From positions 17,031,124 to 17,095,123 of the forward strand of contig CM036242.1 in the NCBI GenBank assembly GCA_020698575.1: a stretch of DNA of 64,000 bases, given 5' to 3'. The notes under the pieces were generated by a model. It was not told where the DNA came from. It searched no databases and was given only the letters and a program-made list of their open reading frames with translations. The translations under genes and the position numbers were made by a program. Each line of letters starts with the position of its first letter. Positions within the stretch are counted from its first letter, which is position 1. Below, piece by piece: positions 1 to 37,110 of the stretch. This stretch comes from Bostrychus sinensis. Taxonomy: Eukaryota; Chordata; Actinopteri; Gobiiformes; Eleotridae.

Positions 1-114
1 CCATTTTATCTTTTTGTTCTTAGTGAGTTAAAGCCACAAGGCATAGTTTTGCAGTGATTTTCTTTTCTGCAAAAAACTGGGGGATCGTGATTGAGGCACT
101 TGCAATATTGCTTC

Positions 115-145
<31 letters not shown>

Positions 146-2279
146 ACTAGTATCAACTAGTATAAGAGTATTTTAAACTAAAAAGGAAACTTGTAATATA
201 CTTAAAGCAGACTGTATGTTTACATATGTGTTTTAATAAACTAAACTGTATCTGTGTTAATTATTTATTGAAAAATCTGCTTATTATGCCTTTTCATTCA
301 ATCAAGAAAAAAATAACAAATAAAAAAGTTGTGTTTGTTTTATAGAAAACACAAAAGTAGCCAGAGATGCATTGTTCTGTTTTACAAACCAATTCATTTA
401 TTATGTTTATGCTCTTAGCCTGCAATTCTCAGTGTCTAGATACTGTGGGCAAGTGGGCAAAACACAGTATGTAAAATAATGGTCTGCCTATAAGTTTAAA
501 TAGTGGGGAAAAAAACACACCTTAATTACACCTGTTTCAAAGCAGGTCATATAATTTCTATATTTCTGAGTGAGCACTGACAACATGTAAATGACTGGCC
601 ACAGTTCCTGTTTCTATCAGTGTTGTACATTTTTCATCATTAGTACAGAGAAGCCACCCAGGCTGCTGTCTGCATATCATCTATTATTTCTCCATCTAAA
701 TTCCCTTCCTCTTGCATGAGCATACTGGAAAACAAACAGACGCTCATTAGCATGTGTGACCCATCGGTGGTAAACAGGCTTATTTCCACATGAGTGCAGT
801 GCAAGAATGGATTCCACCGGGACAGTCGAGGTAGGTGGGCCTTGCCGGCTGCCTTCATGGGGACTTTAATAGGAACTTAACAAATGCAAGTGGACATGCA
901 CAACATTTTCTGGCACAGGGGGGTCATGTTGATACAGTGAGCACTTGTTAGAGGGCGACTCACTGTACTCAGACTCTTGGGTGGCCACAGATATTCATTT
1001 TTAATGTGCAATTTTCTCTTACTACTAATTGGTAGATTGTGACGAATGTTGAGAGCTGTCTGCCAGGGCTGAGGTAACGTGTGGAGTTCAAATAATGCTT
1101 CTGTGCTCAGCTCTGTGAAGTGATGAAAGCGGCCTGTAATTACAGGCATAATCAAAACTGTCAGGAGGCTATTCTGTTGGAGGTTTTGTTTACCGTCTGC
1201 TTCCGTTAGTGCCTCACCAGTTATGGGCCCACATCATTCACTGTCTGGGCCTGGCCCTGGGATCTCAGCACATCTAAATCCCTGTTGTAGGATGATCTGA
1301 AGAACTTGAAGATAATTTAGCAATTAGCTGTTTCTCCCTTTTTTTGCTATTGGAGCAGAAGATGAGGGACAGTATACTGAGGTCACAGACATGTTTAATA
1401 ATAAAAAGGACAGAAAGCAAATTCAGCTGGGTTGCATAATATATGCAATTAAACCGTTAACAATGGCTACTATCTATTAATATTCTAGATTTTTTTTTAT
1501 TTTTATAATGGTACTTCAAATATCTTTTTCCACTTATTTTTTTCACCTCAAGATGGCAGCATTGGTGTCTTTTCTTTGAACGTAAGAATACTGAGCCGAC
1601 GTATTGGAATTTAAGAAATAGACCACAGTTCTCCAAGAGGTTACCTCGCCTATGTCAGAGGCAATATTTTTTCTGCAGTTATGTTTTCAGTTATGCCTGT
1701 AATGCTATATTAATGCATACTGTCTCATGCAAGCAGATTTACACAAATGTATAAAGTCTGCTTTACTAAATGTGAAATTGATATGTTAAGTTTAATTACT
1801 ACCTCAATTCTCGATCTTACTTATCAATCCAAACACAACATAGGCTATGTCGTTTTGGCACAGTGACAGTTTCAATGGATTGTTATTACAAATAATGATG
1901 AAGTAATAACATGAGCTATTAACAGATGCGTACGTCGTCTGTTTATCTGTATTAATGTTTTCAAAGCAGCAAAACAACCCTGATCCTGAATCAGCATCCT
2001 GGATTTCCCTAACACCGCCTCGTAAACGGAGTCGCCACAGTGAAGGGACGCCAAGAGAGTGAGGTCTCACTCTGTGCACGTTGGTACCGTTACTAGTGTA
2101 CAACTGGGTTTTTGCTGTTTTTTCTTTCATTTTATTGTTTAAATGCATTATTTATTATATTTCATAATGTAATTTTATACCCATTTAGAGAAAGTTTAGT
2201 TTTCTGCATACAGCAAGATCAAACTGCATGAGAAGTGACCAATGACTGTAAATAAGAGAGTGACGCCCACTTTTACATA
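1..2279. other. Region upstream of igf1r, no gene recognised
   Basis: No open frame here resembles a known protein, and the short frames on either strand lack flanking splice sites or family motifs. A poly(A) run lies at 115-142. A perfect 12-bp palindrome, CTGTAATTACAG, at about 1133-1144 contains a homeodomain-type TAATTA core. The stretch from about 640 to 1280 is less AT-rich than its surroundings and could be a conserved non-coding element, which cannot be tested without an alignment. Confidence 0.5.
115..142. repeat. Poly(A) tract
   Basis: A run of 28 A residues with no recognisable SINE or LINE body in front of it. It is probably a simple repeat. Confidence 0.8.
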
Positions 2280-3131
2280 TTCTAAAGTAGAGACGATCTC
2301 TGCGCACGGCGCCGTGTTTACAGCGAACACGACAGACTGCAGACTGACCGAGGGGGAATGTGCATGTACCTGTGCAATTAATCTGTCTAACCGCGGTACC
2401 TGCTCGACTAGTTATCGATGAAGGGCATTGGATATCCAACGGATTTCGCCTAAGCTGAAGCAACACCTTTTAATGTATTAACCATCGCGGTTATGGAGGT
2501 GAATTACAGCCACTACAACAGCGCGATGTGCTTGTGCATGATGAGCGGCTGAGGAGGAGGAGGAGAAGGAGGCTGCGGTTTCAAACTGCATTTATCCTGC
2601 ATATTTTGAACTAAACGCCGCAATGTTGAAACTAAAGGACTGTATACGTGTTTAATACGGTACTGTATGCTCTGAATGGCCTCTTCCATCTCAGTTTCAG
2701 GGGAGTGACCCGTTTTCGGCTTGCCGAGAATCCTCCAAGAACGTCTCACTGAACGCCTTTTCCTCCAGAAATGGACGGTGAAGATGCGGATTATAGAAGA
2801 ATCTCCACCACTAATTTAGTCACATTGTTTTTACCTTAGGGGGCAATGTGGTCTTACTTTTGGTTAGAATAAATGGACAATGAATGACTATGTTCGACAC
2901 AGTGGGGTAAATCGGTGATTTTTGGAGCACCACCTAACTCCCATCAAAAACGTGAGCGAGCTATCCTGCTAGCCTGTTTGTGGTAGCTATTAGCTCTATT
3001 AGCCGGCTAACAGCTAAATGGTGCTGGCTGGAGATTAAAAAGCTTGTTAGTGAGTCTGGGCAGGTTCCGTCGACATTTGGTCCGCTCAGTATATTAATTT
3101 GATATATTCGGGAGGCTTTATTTTTCTAGGA
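2280..3131 (+). promoter_or_regulatory. igf1r: igf1r promoter and 5' untranslated region (approximate)
   Basis: This stretch precedes the igf1r start codon and is richer in CpG than the flanks, for example GCGCACGGCGCCGTG near 2300. A purine-rich GGA/GAA tract lies at about 2550-2572. No TATA box is evident, in keeping with the TATA-less promoter known for mammalian IGF1R. The transcription start cannot be fixed from sequence. Short upstream ATGs occur, including one with a 22-codon frame at 2771. Confidence 0.5.
2771..2839 (+). CDS. Possible upstream ORF in the igf1r leader
   Basis: ATG at 2771 opens a 22-codon frame (MDGEDADYRR...) closed by TAG at 2837-2839, about 290 bases before the igf1r start. 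It is a candidate translational regulator only if transcription begins upstream of 2771, which is not known. Short ATG frames also arise by chance, so confidence is low. Confidence 0.2.
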   Translation: MDGEDADYRRISTTNLVTLFLP

Positions 3132-29291
<26,160 letters not shown>

Positions 29292-32200
29292 TTGGACCCC
29301 AAATACTCAACAAACCCAGCCACGGTCTGTTGTGTCGAACATCATGTCTCACTGGGAGTGGAAAAATGACAGTACAAGCACTCAGAGAGAGGAACCAACC
29401 TACACTAGAGTGATAACTATCATATTAGTCCATGCTCTACTGAGCATTCACACACTTCAAAATCATTTGGTTTCCACAAACTGGTTGTCAAATGTGACTC
29501 ACTTGCTTTTGTGTAAGAAAAATAATAATTTAGAAAAGCAAGAAAAATAATTTTGGGAAAGACAGCTGAACATATTTTATAAGTTCTTGGTTGTAACTTT
29601 TTTATATGTGTTTTCAATGAGGAAAACGTGTAAGCCTTTGTCAGTGACTGGTGATTGCCTTTAGATGGGCATTATGGTGACTTTAAGCATATCTAATGAA
29701 GAAGCACTTAGGAGGTCAGCATTTTTGTCTGTTAGTAGTCTTGTTGCCCTGCATAATGCCAGGTCAGCAACTATTTGACTGGAATTCTTATCTACAGAGG
29801 GAAATATCAAACCTGCCAAATTTTCTGTCAGTTGTGTAGTTTTGTTAAGTTCTTGATACTTACTGTTATTCTCCAACTCTTCAGACTGAAAATGTTACAA
29901 GTATGTTGAGCTGCTATAATAAATTGGGTTTCTAAAAAGTGGGTTTTTCCCTCTTCAGTCCCAAAACCACTCCTTTTACAACTAGTAAAAAGACCTTTTC
30001 CATTATTAATTTCAGTCTTGTCACAAAGTGCTGTAGCTTAAGGTTTAACCACAGTAGAGCCAATAAAAACATAAAATGTGCATGGACTGCAGAGGGAAGG
30101 GCATAAAGTCAAAATTAAACTTGGATAATAAACTTGTACCTGTTTGCTCTTCAGCATTTACGCTCTTATATACAGTACAAAGGGTACATAGACTTGTCTC
30201 CTGTCCTCCCATATTACCAATATCCCAATGTGGGCTGAGCATTTTAATCAACACCAGTGGTTTATGTCACTTTTCTACCTTTTCTATGGTTGGAGACATT
30301 CATCATGTACAAAAAAGCTGCTATTCCTTATTTCTCTTGTGGTTGTAATATAGTTGATATCAGAGTATATAAAGAGAAAAACACTTTCAGGTTCAATCTT
30401 TCCACTACAGTCCATTTTATGCTTGTAAAGTGTATCTGAGTTGGTTTCTTGTGTAAAAAGGTACAGCTTTTTGCCTTTTGTTTTAAACACCTGGAATATT
30501 CACCCATCTGACTGGAGGAGACTGATAATTTCAGTGTCATTAGTGTCATTGTCATCTCACAGGAAGCCTTACCCTCTGTCCTCTCCATCTCTCTGACCAA
30601 TCAGGTCTGTGGGTTTTACTCTTAATCAACGGAGGTCAGAGGTCAGGCGTTGCTGCTGAGTCCCAACTAAATCTCAGGTCAAGAATAGACAAATCCTTTT
30701 ATACTTTCTTTTCTTATGTGTTGATGTACCTCTAGCCTTTCATCTTCACGCATTTTTTCACTGTTGGTAACCACAAGGGGTCACTGTAAGTTTAAACAGC
30801 AAGTGCCAAGAAGAAGCAATTTGATACTTTTTTACAAAGAAAATTTCAGAATCTGTGTTTTAATTTAAGTTAGAAATTTCAGCAGTTTTTTTTACTGCTG
30901 ATAATTAAAAGAGTTAATAAAAATATAACTTGAGGCACTTAGAATGCAATAAACTAAAGGATAAATTGGCCCTTTCTATCACTTGAAAATTTTGTTTTAT
31001 AAATCAAATTGCCTAAGAATTTGTTGCCACATCATTGGACTACTACATTTTATTAAAAAAAAAACAAGCAAAAAAAAAAAAAAACAAGCAAAAACTTGAA
31101 AATTGCAGAGGACCATATGGATTTTTCAGGGCTCATTCATCTCAGTAAGTAGCATTTGGAATCACAATCCAAATGTTTCTTGTATGTATGTAAGTGTAAG
31201 TCACTGTAAAAAGACTCCACCATTTCTTCTTATGATCTTTTGATTTGTATTTTCAACCTACGTTGTGGAGAATTTTTTGTTTTTCAACCATCCATCTACC
31301 TCACTTTCCCCCCAGTTTATATGTATAGAAAAAGTCATCTCATGTTCTATGTTCTCTGTTTTTCTGGCTGCCATTACCCACTGAATGCTGATTTTATGGT
31401 CAAATTCAAACCACAAACCGAGCCATCCTGAGGCCAAGGGAAGCAAATATGGAAATGTGGGTTTAAGGTCATTTGTTATCTAACACAATTACTTGTCAGT
31501 GTAAAAAAAATCACAGGAGGATTTTACATTTGCTGTATATGGTTATGTTACAACTTATTTAACAGGCAATCCCATACACTTCTGTGGCCTTTAAAGTCTT
31601 GTTTGTTTCTCATCAGTAATGAGTAAAGCCATGTAAAGTTTCAGGTGGAAGGGGGCATTCATATGTAGACAACATCTGGTTCCATTTGAGCTCTTTGATT
31701 TCCAAGGACATGTGTCCTGTAAGCTTGCTAATTATGTTGTTTAAACATTACAAAAACATTTCTGGTAACCCAGGAACTAGTTTACTGATGTGTTGTATTT
31801 TACACATATGTATTACTACGTCATTTGTAGGTTAATGGCAGTTCAGTGTTAGTGCCTATATCTGTTGCCATAGCTTTCCTAAGGAAATGCATTCCTAACT
31901 CTGATATTTTATGAGTTTCCTTTCTCCCCTATGAAGGCAGGTTATAGCTTCCGGTAAAGGACCATTAGTGATTTAGATGTGGCTCCCTGCAGATACACCG
32001 ATAGGCTGTGGTCTGGATGGAGTTTGAGTGTTTGTGGTCTGATTTTTGCCTCACCTTTTACCACTGGAATGCCATACAGAGTGGACAGTTATTCGAACAA
32101 ACTGATGTTTCTATTATTTGTTACATTGATGGCCAATTTGTTACCAAGTTTTGATGTCTGTAAATTATTCATAGCCTTCCGACACTTGGCATTTCTATTG

Positions 32201-32366
32201 AAATTAACTGTTGGACTGAGTTTTTTCTTCTATTCTTTTGTATATGCAGTTGTAAATTTTTCCTTATTATAAATATCTTATAAATACTGGTGGAACTATT
32301 GACTGAAAGAAAAGAGAATGTTTTCTGGTTCTTTTTTCTACACAGAATTTAAAATGAATAAAAAAT
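29292..32366 (+). other. igf1r: Probable igf1r 3' untranslated region
   Basis: About 3 kb of non-coding, AT-rich sequence after the stop; a long 3' UTR is usual for IGF1R. Candidate polyadenylation signals AATAAA lie at 29918-29923 and 32357-32362. The latter is followed by the lrrc28 promoter and is the most likely distal end. Near 31055-31090 there is an (A)n CAAGC repeat. No gene-like frame was seen. Confidence 0.6.
32357..32362 (+). terminator. Candidate distal igf1r polyadenylation signal
   Basis: Canonical AATAAA in AAATGAATAAAAAATA, the last one before the lrrc28 promoter. A GT/T-rich stretch (ACTGTTTGAGTTATTTC) follows. Confidence 0.45.
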
Positions 32367-32559
32367 ATATGCAAACTGTTTGAGTTATTTCATTTGTAGA
32401 ATCAATTCACCAGTAAGAATAAAGCTCTCTCAATACTTTTAATGCATACTGTTTTTTTCACCTTGGTCAACAATGTTACTTTAGTGATTAGGTTTTGGCC
32501 TGTGTTCATGTTACCAATAATAATATCACATTGCCAACACACGATGGCAGTCTTTAGCT

Positions 32560-32660
32560 CATTCCACTCACGGCGCATGCGTGATTTTGCCGATGCCCTT
32601 TCACCGGGACGTAATCGTGACGTCAAGCGTTGTTTACGATATGACTGATGCTGGTCCGCG
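32560..32660 (+). promoter_or_regulatory. lrrc28: lrrc28 promoter with NRF1-like and CRE sites
   Basis: Short CpG-containing patch in an AT-rich setting, about 400-490 bases before the lrrc28 ATG. It contains GCGCATGCG (32573-32581, NRF1-type half palindrome) and a perfect CRE, TGACGTCA (32618-32625). No TATA box. The first exon is probably non-coding or begins near 32650-32720; the leader could be spliced, which cannot be resolved. Confidence 0.6.
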
Positions 32661-33049
32661 CAGCTTTTGTCTTACTATTTAATAACCTCTAACTCCACTG
32701 GCCAAAAAAAGACATGCAGATATTTAACGGGGTGTTTAAGGTAACACATTTTGCAAATATGCATTTTGCTTGTCTATGAAGTCTGCTAGTGTAATTTCAC
32801 TCAGCTATCCTAGTGTTCGAACTTCCCTAACAGCTTGCTTCATTTATAGCGTTTGTTTGCCAATAAGCATAGACTGAAGCACTTGCATTTCACGTTATAT
32901 TGTTTGGTATGTGTTGCTGTTGGTTTTACAGTTTTACAGCCTTAATGTTGTGCTTATATTTACTATTTCTCAGGATTCAGTAATGTCATAGTAAAAAAAG
33001 ATCAGACCTAAGACACCCTTCGGGAGGTGGAGGGTCATTTTAAGAAGAG

Positions 33050-33217
33050 ATGGCAACTGAACTCCATGAGACCATATTTATGGCAAAGCAAGAAAGACAC
33101 AAAAACCTTTTCCTTAATTACAAGAACCTGAGCAATTTTCCAGTGGAACTACTTAAAGATGAGGGCCTTCAGTTTCTGGAGAGACTGTATATGAAGAGGA
33201 ATTCACTTACTACACTG
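33050..33217 (+). CDS. lrrc28: lrrc28 exon 1
   Basis: ATG at 33050 begins MATELHETIFMAKQERHKNL, followed by FLNYKNLSNFPVELLKDEG and LYMKRNSLTTL, close to the human N terminus. The sequence around the ATG (AAGAGATGG) is a fair Kozak context. Donor GTAAGT, phase 0. Confidence 0.94.
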
Positions 33218-36200
33218 GTAAGTAAGGAACGCTATAGCAATAGTCTTTTATACAAAATAGAGCAGGCTAACTGGGAAACTGTTTTAAGCGCCATTTTTGT
33301 TATAATTTTTAGCCTGATACTCTTGCACAGAAACTCCCAAATCTAATTGAACTGTAAGTACAAGTTTTATCCTGCAACAAACTACTAAGTGTAGCTTTTT
33401 TAGACATAGACACGAATTCTAATATGTGTTCTTGTTGTTCTGTAAGGTATTTGCACTCAAACAACATAGTTATTATCCCTGAAGGTAAGTATTAATACAT
33501 AGATTCTTATTGAAAATACACATGCATCACCAAATGTAAAAACAAAGAGTTCCAGCATTTGTCACCACTGTGTTATGTATAATATTTTATGTCCTTAAAT
33601 AAATTGTTACGCTAATATAACCAAATATGGTCCTTTCCAAGCCATTGGAAACCTAGCAAGACTGCAGTCATTGGACTTAAGCAATAATGCTCTCCAGCTG
33701 CTCTGTCCAGAGATTGGTCGATTGAGGTCTTTAAGGCACCTGAGACTATCCAATAACCAGCTAAAATGTCTACCTCCAGGTAAAGCATTATGGGGATTTT
33801 ATTTAGTTTGACCAGTTTATTTTATAAAGTCATTGCAAAACTGAGAATCTTTGTACTACAATTTTTGATTTATGGGTAAATGTTCTAGTTACTTCTGGAT
33901 TTCAGATAAAAGCATTTTCTTTGTGATAATGCATTTGTGACATTTAATTTCATGGTTGTCTTGTATGTTACACCTTAGAGATTGGTGACCTACAGGAACT
34001 GGAGACTCTGGATGTTTCCATGAACCAGCTTCTCTCTTTGCCTGACAGGCTGCACCATTGCCTATCTCTTCAGAATCTCACAGCAGACCACAACCGCCTA
34101 AGTCATGTTCCCCGACAACTCTGCTGGCTCCATCGCCTCAACCAGCTATCTATGGCTGCTAACCGGCTGAACTTTCTGCCACTTGGTTTGTATAATATAT
34201 GCCCTTTTCTCTGTATGGGGTTTGTATATGTATATTGTTATACATCTGTTTGTTTCAGATTTGGGCAGGTCACGTGAACTGCAATTTGTGTTTGTGGACC
34301 ACAATGCCGATTTAAAAGGCCTTCCCTCCTACCTTTACAACAAGGTTATTGGCTGCAGCGGGTAATACATATTTTCCATTTCGAAAAACAACCACAAACA
34401 ATTTTTAGCTCAGTTTAATGGCTAACTTTGTTCATGTGTGTGTCCAGGTGTGGTGTTTCTTCTCCAGTGCAGGGAGAGAGTCTGAGTGAAGCACTGATTG
34501 CACTGCCAGCTGAAGTGAAGTTAGTAGGTTCAGGGACAGATAATGTGGTTCCCTTAGAGGAGCTGGCTTTAAGGACCCTACACCGTGTATACCAGGATAG
34601 GCTAACAGGTGAGCCACAACCTGTGTCTCATAATACATTTGCACTAGGCCTAAACCTCCTTTATGCTATTGTTTTTAGATCTCCACCTTCTGCCTCACAT
34701 CACCTTACCCAAGAGCCTGCTGGACCTACTGCAGTTTCCTCTGGGCCACTGTCACCGCTGCAGCCAAGCCATGTTCACTATCATCTACCCTAAACTATTC
34801 CCCCTCAGAGACACTGCACTGGCAGGGGTGCACCGCAGGTTTGAAGAATCTCTTATTTAAACACTATAGTGAATTATGCTTTTATTTTTATTTTTAAATC
34901 AGACTTGGTCACCTCTAGAACAGCAGTGCATTTTACAACCTTTAAAAACATTAACTAAAAGAGAATGTTTTAATAAGTACTCTACTAGTGCCATAAAGAA
35001 ACAAGTGAAGAGACCAGCAGAGTGCACCAGGGTGCTGACTGTCTTTTAAACATAATTTAAAGAATAAAAGGAGCTTCCTTAAACTTTTTGTATGATGCCA
35101 TTTTACTACAAAATGATAAATAGCTGTGAGGAATCAGTGGATACAGACCTGTACACTGTTTTTTGGATAAAGGAATGAGAGAACACTGGATTTAGAGGGC
35201 TTGTTGATTGGTCGGGGGTTTGTGGGAGAGGCAGAGGTTTGTGCAAGCAGGGCTCAGAACGGCCATGGCAGAGAATAGAGGATTACTTAAACATACATGA
35301 ATGAAGCAAAACACAACTCCAGGTATGTTTTTGATGAAGGAACAACATTATAACATGGTAGTAAGCTCAGAAAAGTTGAATTGGCATAATATAGCCCCTT
35401 TAAATGAAAAGAATATAAGAACTTGGACACTTTCTAAATTATATATAGAATTCTGGTATCTTCAATTTGAGTTTGATTCCTGGGGATAGAACAAATCAAT
35501 GTTGATTTAATCCAATTGGAGATTGATCCCTCAGCTGTGAATCACGCAATGGAAAACCAGACAAGATGTTATCCTTTTTTTTATACTATAAACATTTTAA
35601 AGTATAAGTTTAGTGCTAGTAAAACTGTAAGTATTACTTTCTCTTGCAGAAGTTACAGTTGTGTTTACTAAATTAGCTTAATGTGGATTTAAACATGCAG
35701 AAAAATTAGTGATATCAGTTGCAGCCAGAGACTTTGTAGAGGCTAGGCTAGCTTAAAAATGTATTTGGCGCAATGGGCAGCATGGTGGCATAGTGGTTAG
35801 CCCCCCCGCTTCACAGCAAGAAGGTCCTGGGTTTAATTATCGGACCGGGTGGGGCCTTTCTGTGTGGCGTTTGCATGTTCTCCTCGTGTCTGTGTAGGTT
35901 TCCTCCGGGTGCTCCAGTGTCCCCTACCACTAAAAAACATGTACAATAGTCCCCTGTGGGGCCTTTTTTTTACTCCCCTGTAAAAGAGATTCTGAATCTC
36001 AGTGGGACTTTCCTAGTTAAATAAAGGTCAAATAAAATCCATAAAAAAATTCATAACTTATTGGATAAAAAAATAATTTGTCAGATACAGTTACTGTATG
36101 TATTTTAAGTGTTTAATTTTGTGTTGCATAATTTTGTGTTGGCTTAACCAAGGCATTAACATAAACCAGACAGAAACTTTTGTTTCTTAGTTCTATTATA

Positions 36201-36287
36201 GTCTTTCTTTTCTTAAGGACAACGGTGAGTTTTGTGGCTTATTGCTGTTCCAGTCACTGCCTTCGGATCTTTGACCTTCAGGGATGA
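33050..36287 (+). CDS. lrrc28: Leucine-rich repeat-containing protein 28, nine exons
   Basis: Coding exons 33050-33217, 33313-33353, 33447-33484, 33642-33779, 33979-34185, 34259-34361, 34448-34608, 34679-34838 and 36218-36287 total 1086 bases, 361 residues plus stop; human LRRC28 has 367. The protein starts MATELHETIFMAKQERHKNL and carries about eight LRRs (LxxLxLSNNxL type) up to about residue 230. A C-terminal domain with conserved cysteines follows (GHCHRCS, YCCSSHC). Function is poorly known; LRRs suggest protein binding, and no signal peptide or membrane segment is seen. The gene follows igf1r on the same strand, as LRRC28 lies near IGF1R on human 15q26. Confidence 0.95.
33313..33353 (+). 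CDS. lrrc28: lrrc28 exon 2
   Basis: 41-base exon encoding PDTLAQKLPNLIEL, one LRR half. Acceptor TTTTTAG, donor GTAAGT. Confidence 0.9.
33447..33484 (+). CDS. lrrc28: lrrc28 exon 3
   Basis: 38-base microexon encoding YLHSNNIVIIPE. The acceptor ends AAG (CTGTAAG) rather than CAG. Donor GTAAGT. Confidence 0.88.
33642..33779 (+). CDS. lrrc28: lrrc28 exon 4
   Basis: Encodes AIGNLARLQSLDLSNNALQL, LCPEIGRLRSLRHLRLSNNQ and LKCLPP, two full LRRs. The acceptor again ends AAG (TTTCCAAG). Donor GTAAAG. Confidence 0.94.
33979..34185 (+). CDS. lrrc28: lrrc28 exon 5
   Basis: Encodes EIGDLQELETLDVSMNQLLS through LHRLNQLSMAANRLNFLPL, three LRRs. Acceptor CACCTTAG, donor GTTTGT. Confidence 0.94.
34259..34361 (+). 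CDS. lrrc28: lrrc28 exon 6
   Basis: Encodes DLGRSRELQFVFVDHNADLK and GLPSYLYNKVIGCSG, the last LRR and the conserved link to the C-terminal domain. Acceptor TTTCAG, donor GTAATA. Confidence 0.95.
34448..34608 (+). CDS. lrrc28: lrrc28 exon 7
   Basis: Encodes GCGVSSPVQGESLSEALIAL, PAEVKLVGSGTDNVVPLEEL and ALRTLHRVYQDRLT. PAEVK and VPLEELALR match the human segment. Acceptor TGTCCAG, donor GTGAGC. Confidence 0.92.
34679..34838 (+). CDS. lrrc28: lrrc28 exon 8
   Basis: Encodes DLHLLPHITLPKSLLDLLQF, PLGHCHRCSQAMFTIIYPKL and FPLRDTALAGVHR. The HCHRC cysteines are candidate metal ligands. Acceptor TTTTTAG, donor GTTTGA. Confidence 0.94.
34839..36217 (+). other. lrrc28 intron 8
   Basis: 1.38 kb. 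Holds a SINE-like element at 35775-36035. A TTAA-MITE-like end, GCATAATATAGCCCCTTTAA, lies at about 35385-35404 without an identified partner end. No further exon seen. Confidence 0.75.
35775..36035 (+). mobile_element. tRNA-derived SINE-like element
   Basis: The head GGGCAGCATGGTGGCATAGT contains an A-box-like TGGCATAGTGGTTAG; the B box is degenerate (GGGTTTAATTATC). Body TTTGCATGTTCTCCTCGTGT; tail CCTAGTTAAATAAAGGTCAA. The same head recurs at 36450 and 45809. Confidence 0.75.
36218..36287 (+). CDS. lrrc28: lrrc28 exon 9 (last)
   Basis: Encodes TTVSFVAYCCSSHCLRIFDL then QG and TGA (36285-36287), closely matching the human C terminus (VSFVAYCC). Acceptor TCTTAAG. Confidence 0.94.
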
Positions 36288-37110
36288 CATCATAGCTTGG
36301 TCTCAACAGAGCTGCTGCTCTGAAAAATGGCTCTTGCTGGAACTTGACAAATGAAGATATTCAACATGTGTGGATGTTTCCCAGCTCAGACTTTGGACAC
36401 TAACATCATCAGTCACATCAATACATTTCAGAAATTGATTACAAACCAAGGGGGCACAGTGGCAGAACGGTTAGTGTTAACTAACTCTCTCTCGCCTCCC
36501 AGCAAGGAGATTGTGGGTTTGATCCTCGGGCTGGCCAATACACGAACTCTCTGGGTGGAGTCTGCATGCCCTCCCTGTGTTACCGTGGGTTCTCTCTGTG
36601 TACTCCGACTTCCTCCCGCCATCCAAAAACATGCATGTGTTAGGTGAATTGGTGACTCTAATTTGCCATGTGTGTGTGTCTCCGTCAGCCCTGCCACAAG
36701 CTGGCCCCTGTCCAGGGTGTACCCTGCCTAAGGCCTAAAGTTACTGTGAGAGGCTTCAGTCACCCCCAACCCCTAACGGGAGTAATCGGAAAAAGATGAA
36801 TGGATGAATGGCTACAAACCAAAACCCTACATGACAGTGCTTATAGTGACACAGAAAATATAAATTTTAGTGAATTATTAATTAGCATTAGAACTGCACT
36901 ATTATAGCATTTTTAGAGAGATACCACGTATTATTTCATGCTAGTTTTTTTTTTTGACATACTGAATAATTTAGAAGGAAGTTGACATTTATGTGGATTG
37001 ATGTTGAGGAGTATCATTTGTAGCACTGAATACATTTGTAGAGCTTTTAAAAGAATGTATGGCACCTCAATCATCTCTAACATCTGTCTAACAAGGGTCA
37101 ATAAAAATGT
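36288..37110 (+). other. lrrc28: Probable lrrc28 3' untranslated region
   Basis: Non-coding sequence after the lrrc28 stop, with an AATAAA at 37100-37105. If this signal is used, the SINE at 36450-36812 is part of the mRNA. Confidence 0.45.
36450..36812 (+). mobile_element. tRNA-derived SINE-like element with target duplication
   Basis: The 10-mer TACAAACCAA occurs directly before (36440-36449) and after (36813-36822), marking a clean insertion. Head GGGGCACAGTGGCAGAACGG; B box GGGTTTGATCC; the tail ends GGAAAAAGATGAATGGATGA, a tail type I recall from fish repeats. It lies just after the lrrc28 stop codon. Confidence 0.88.
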
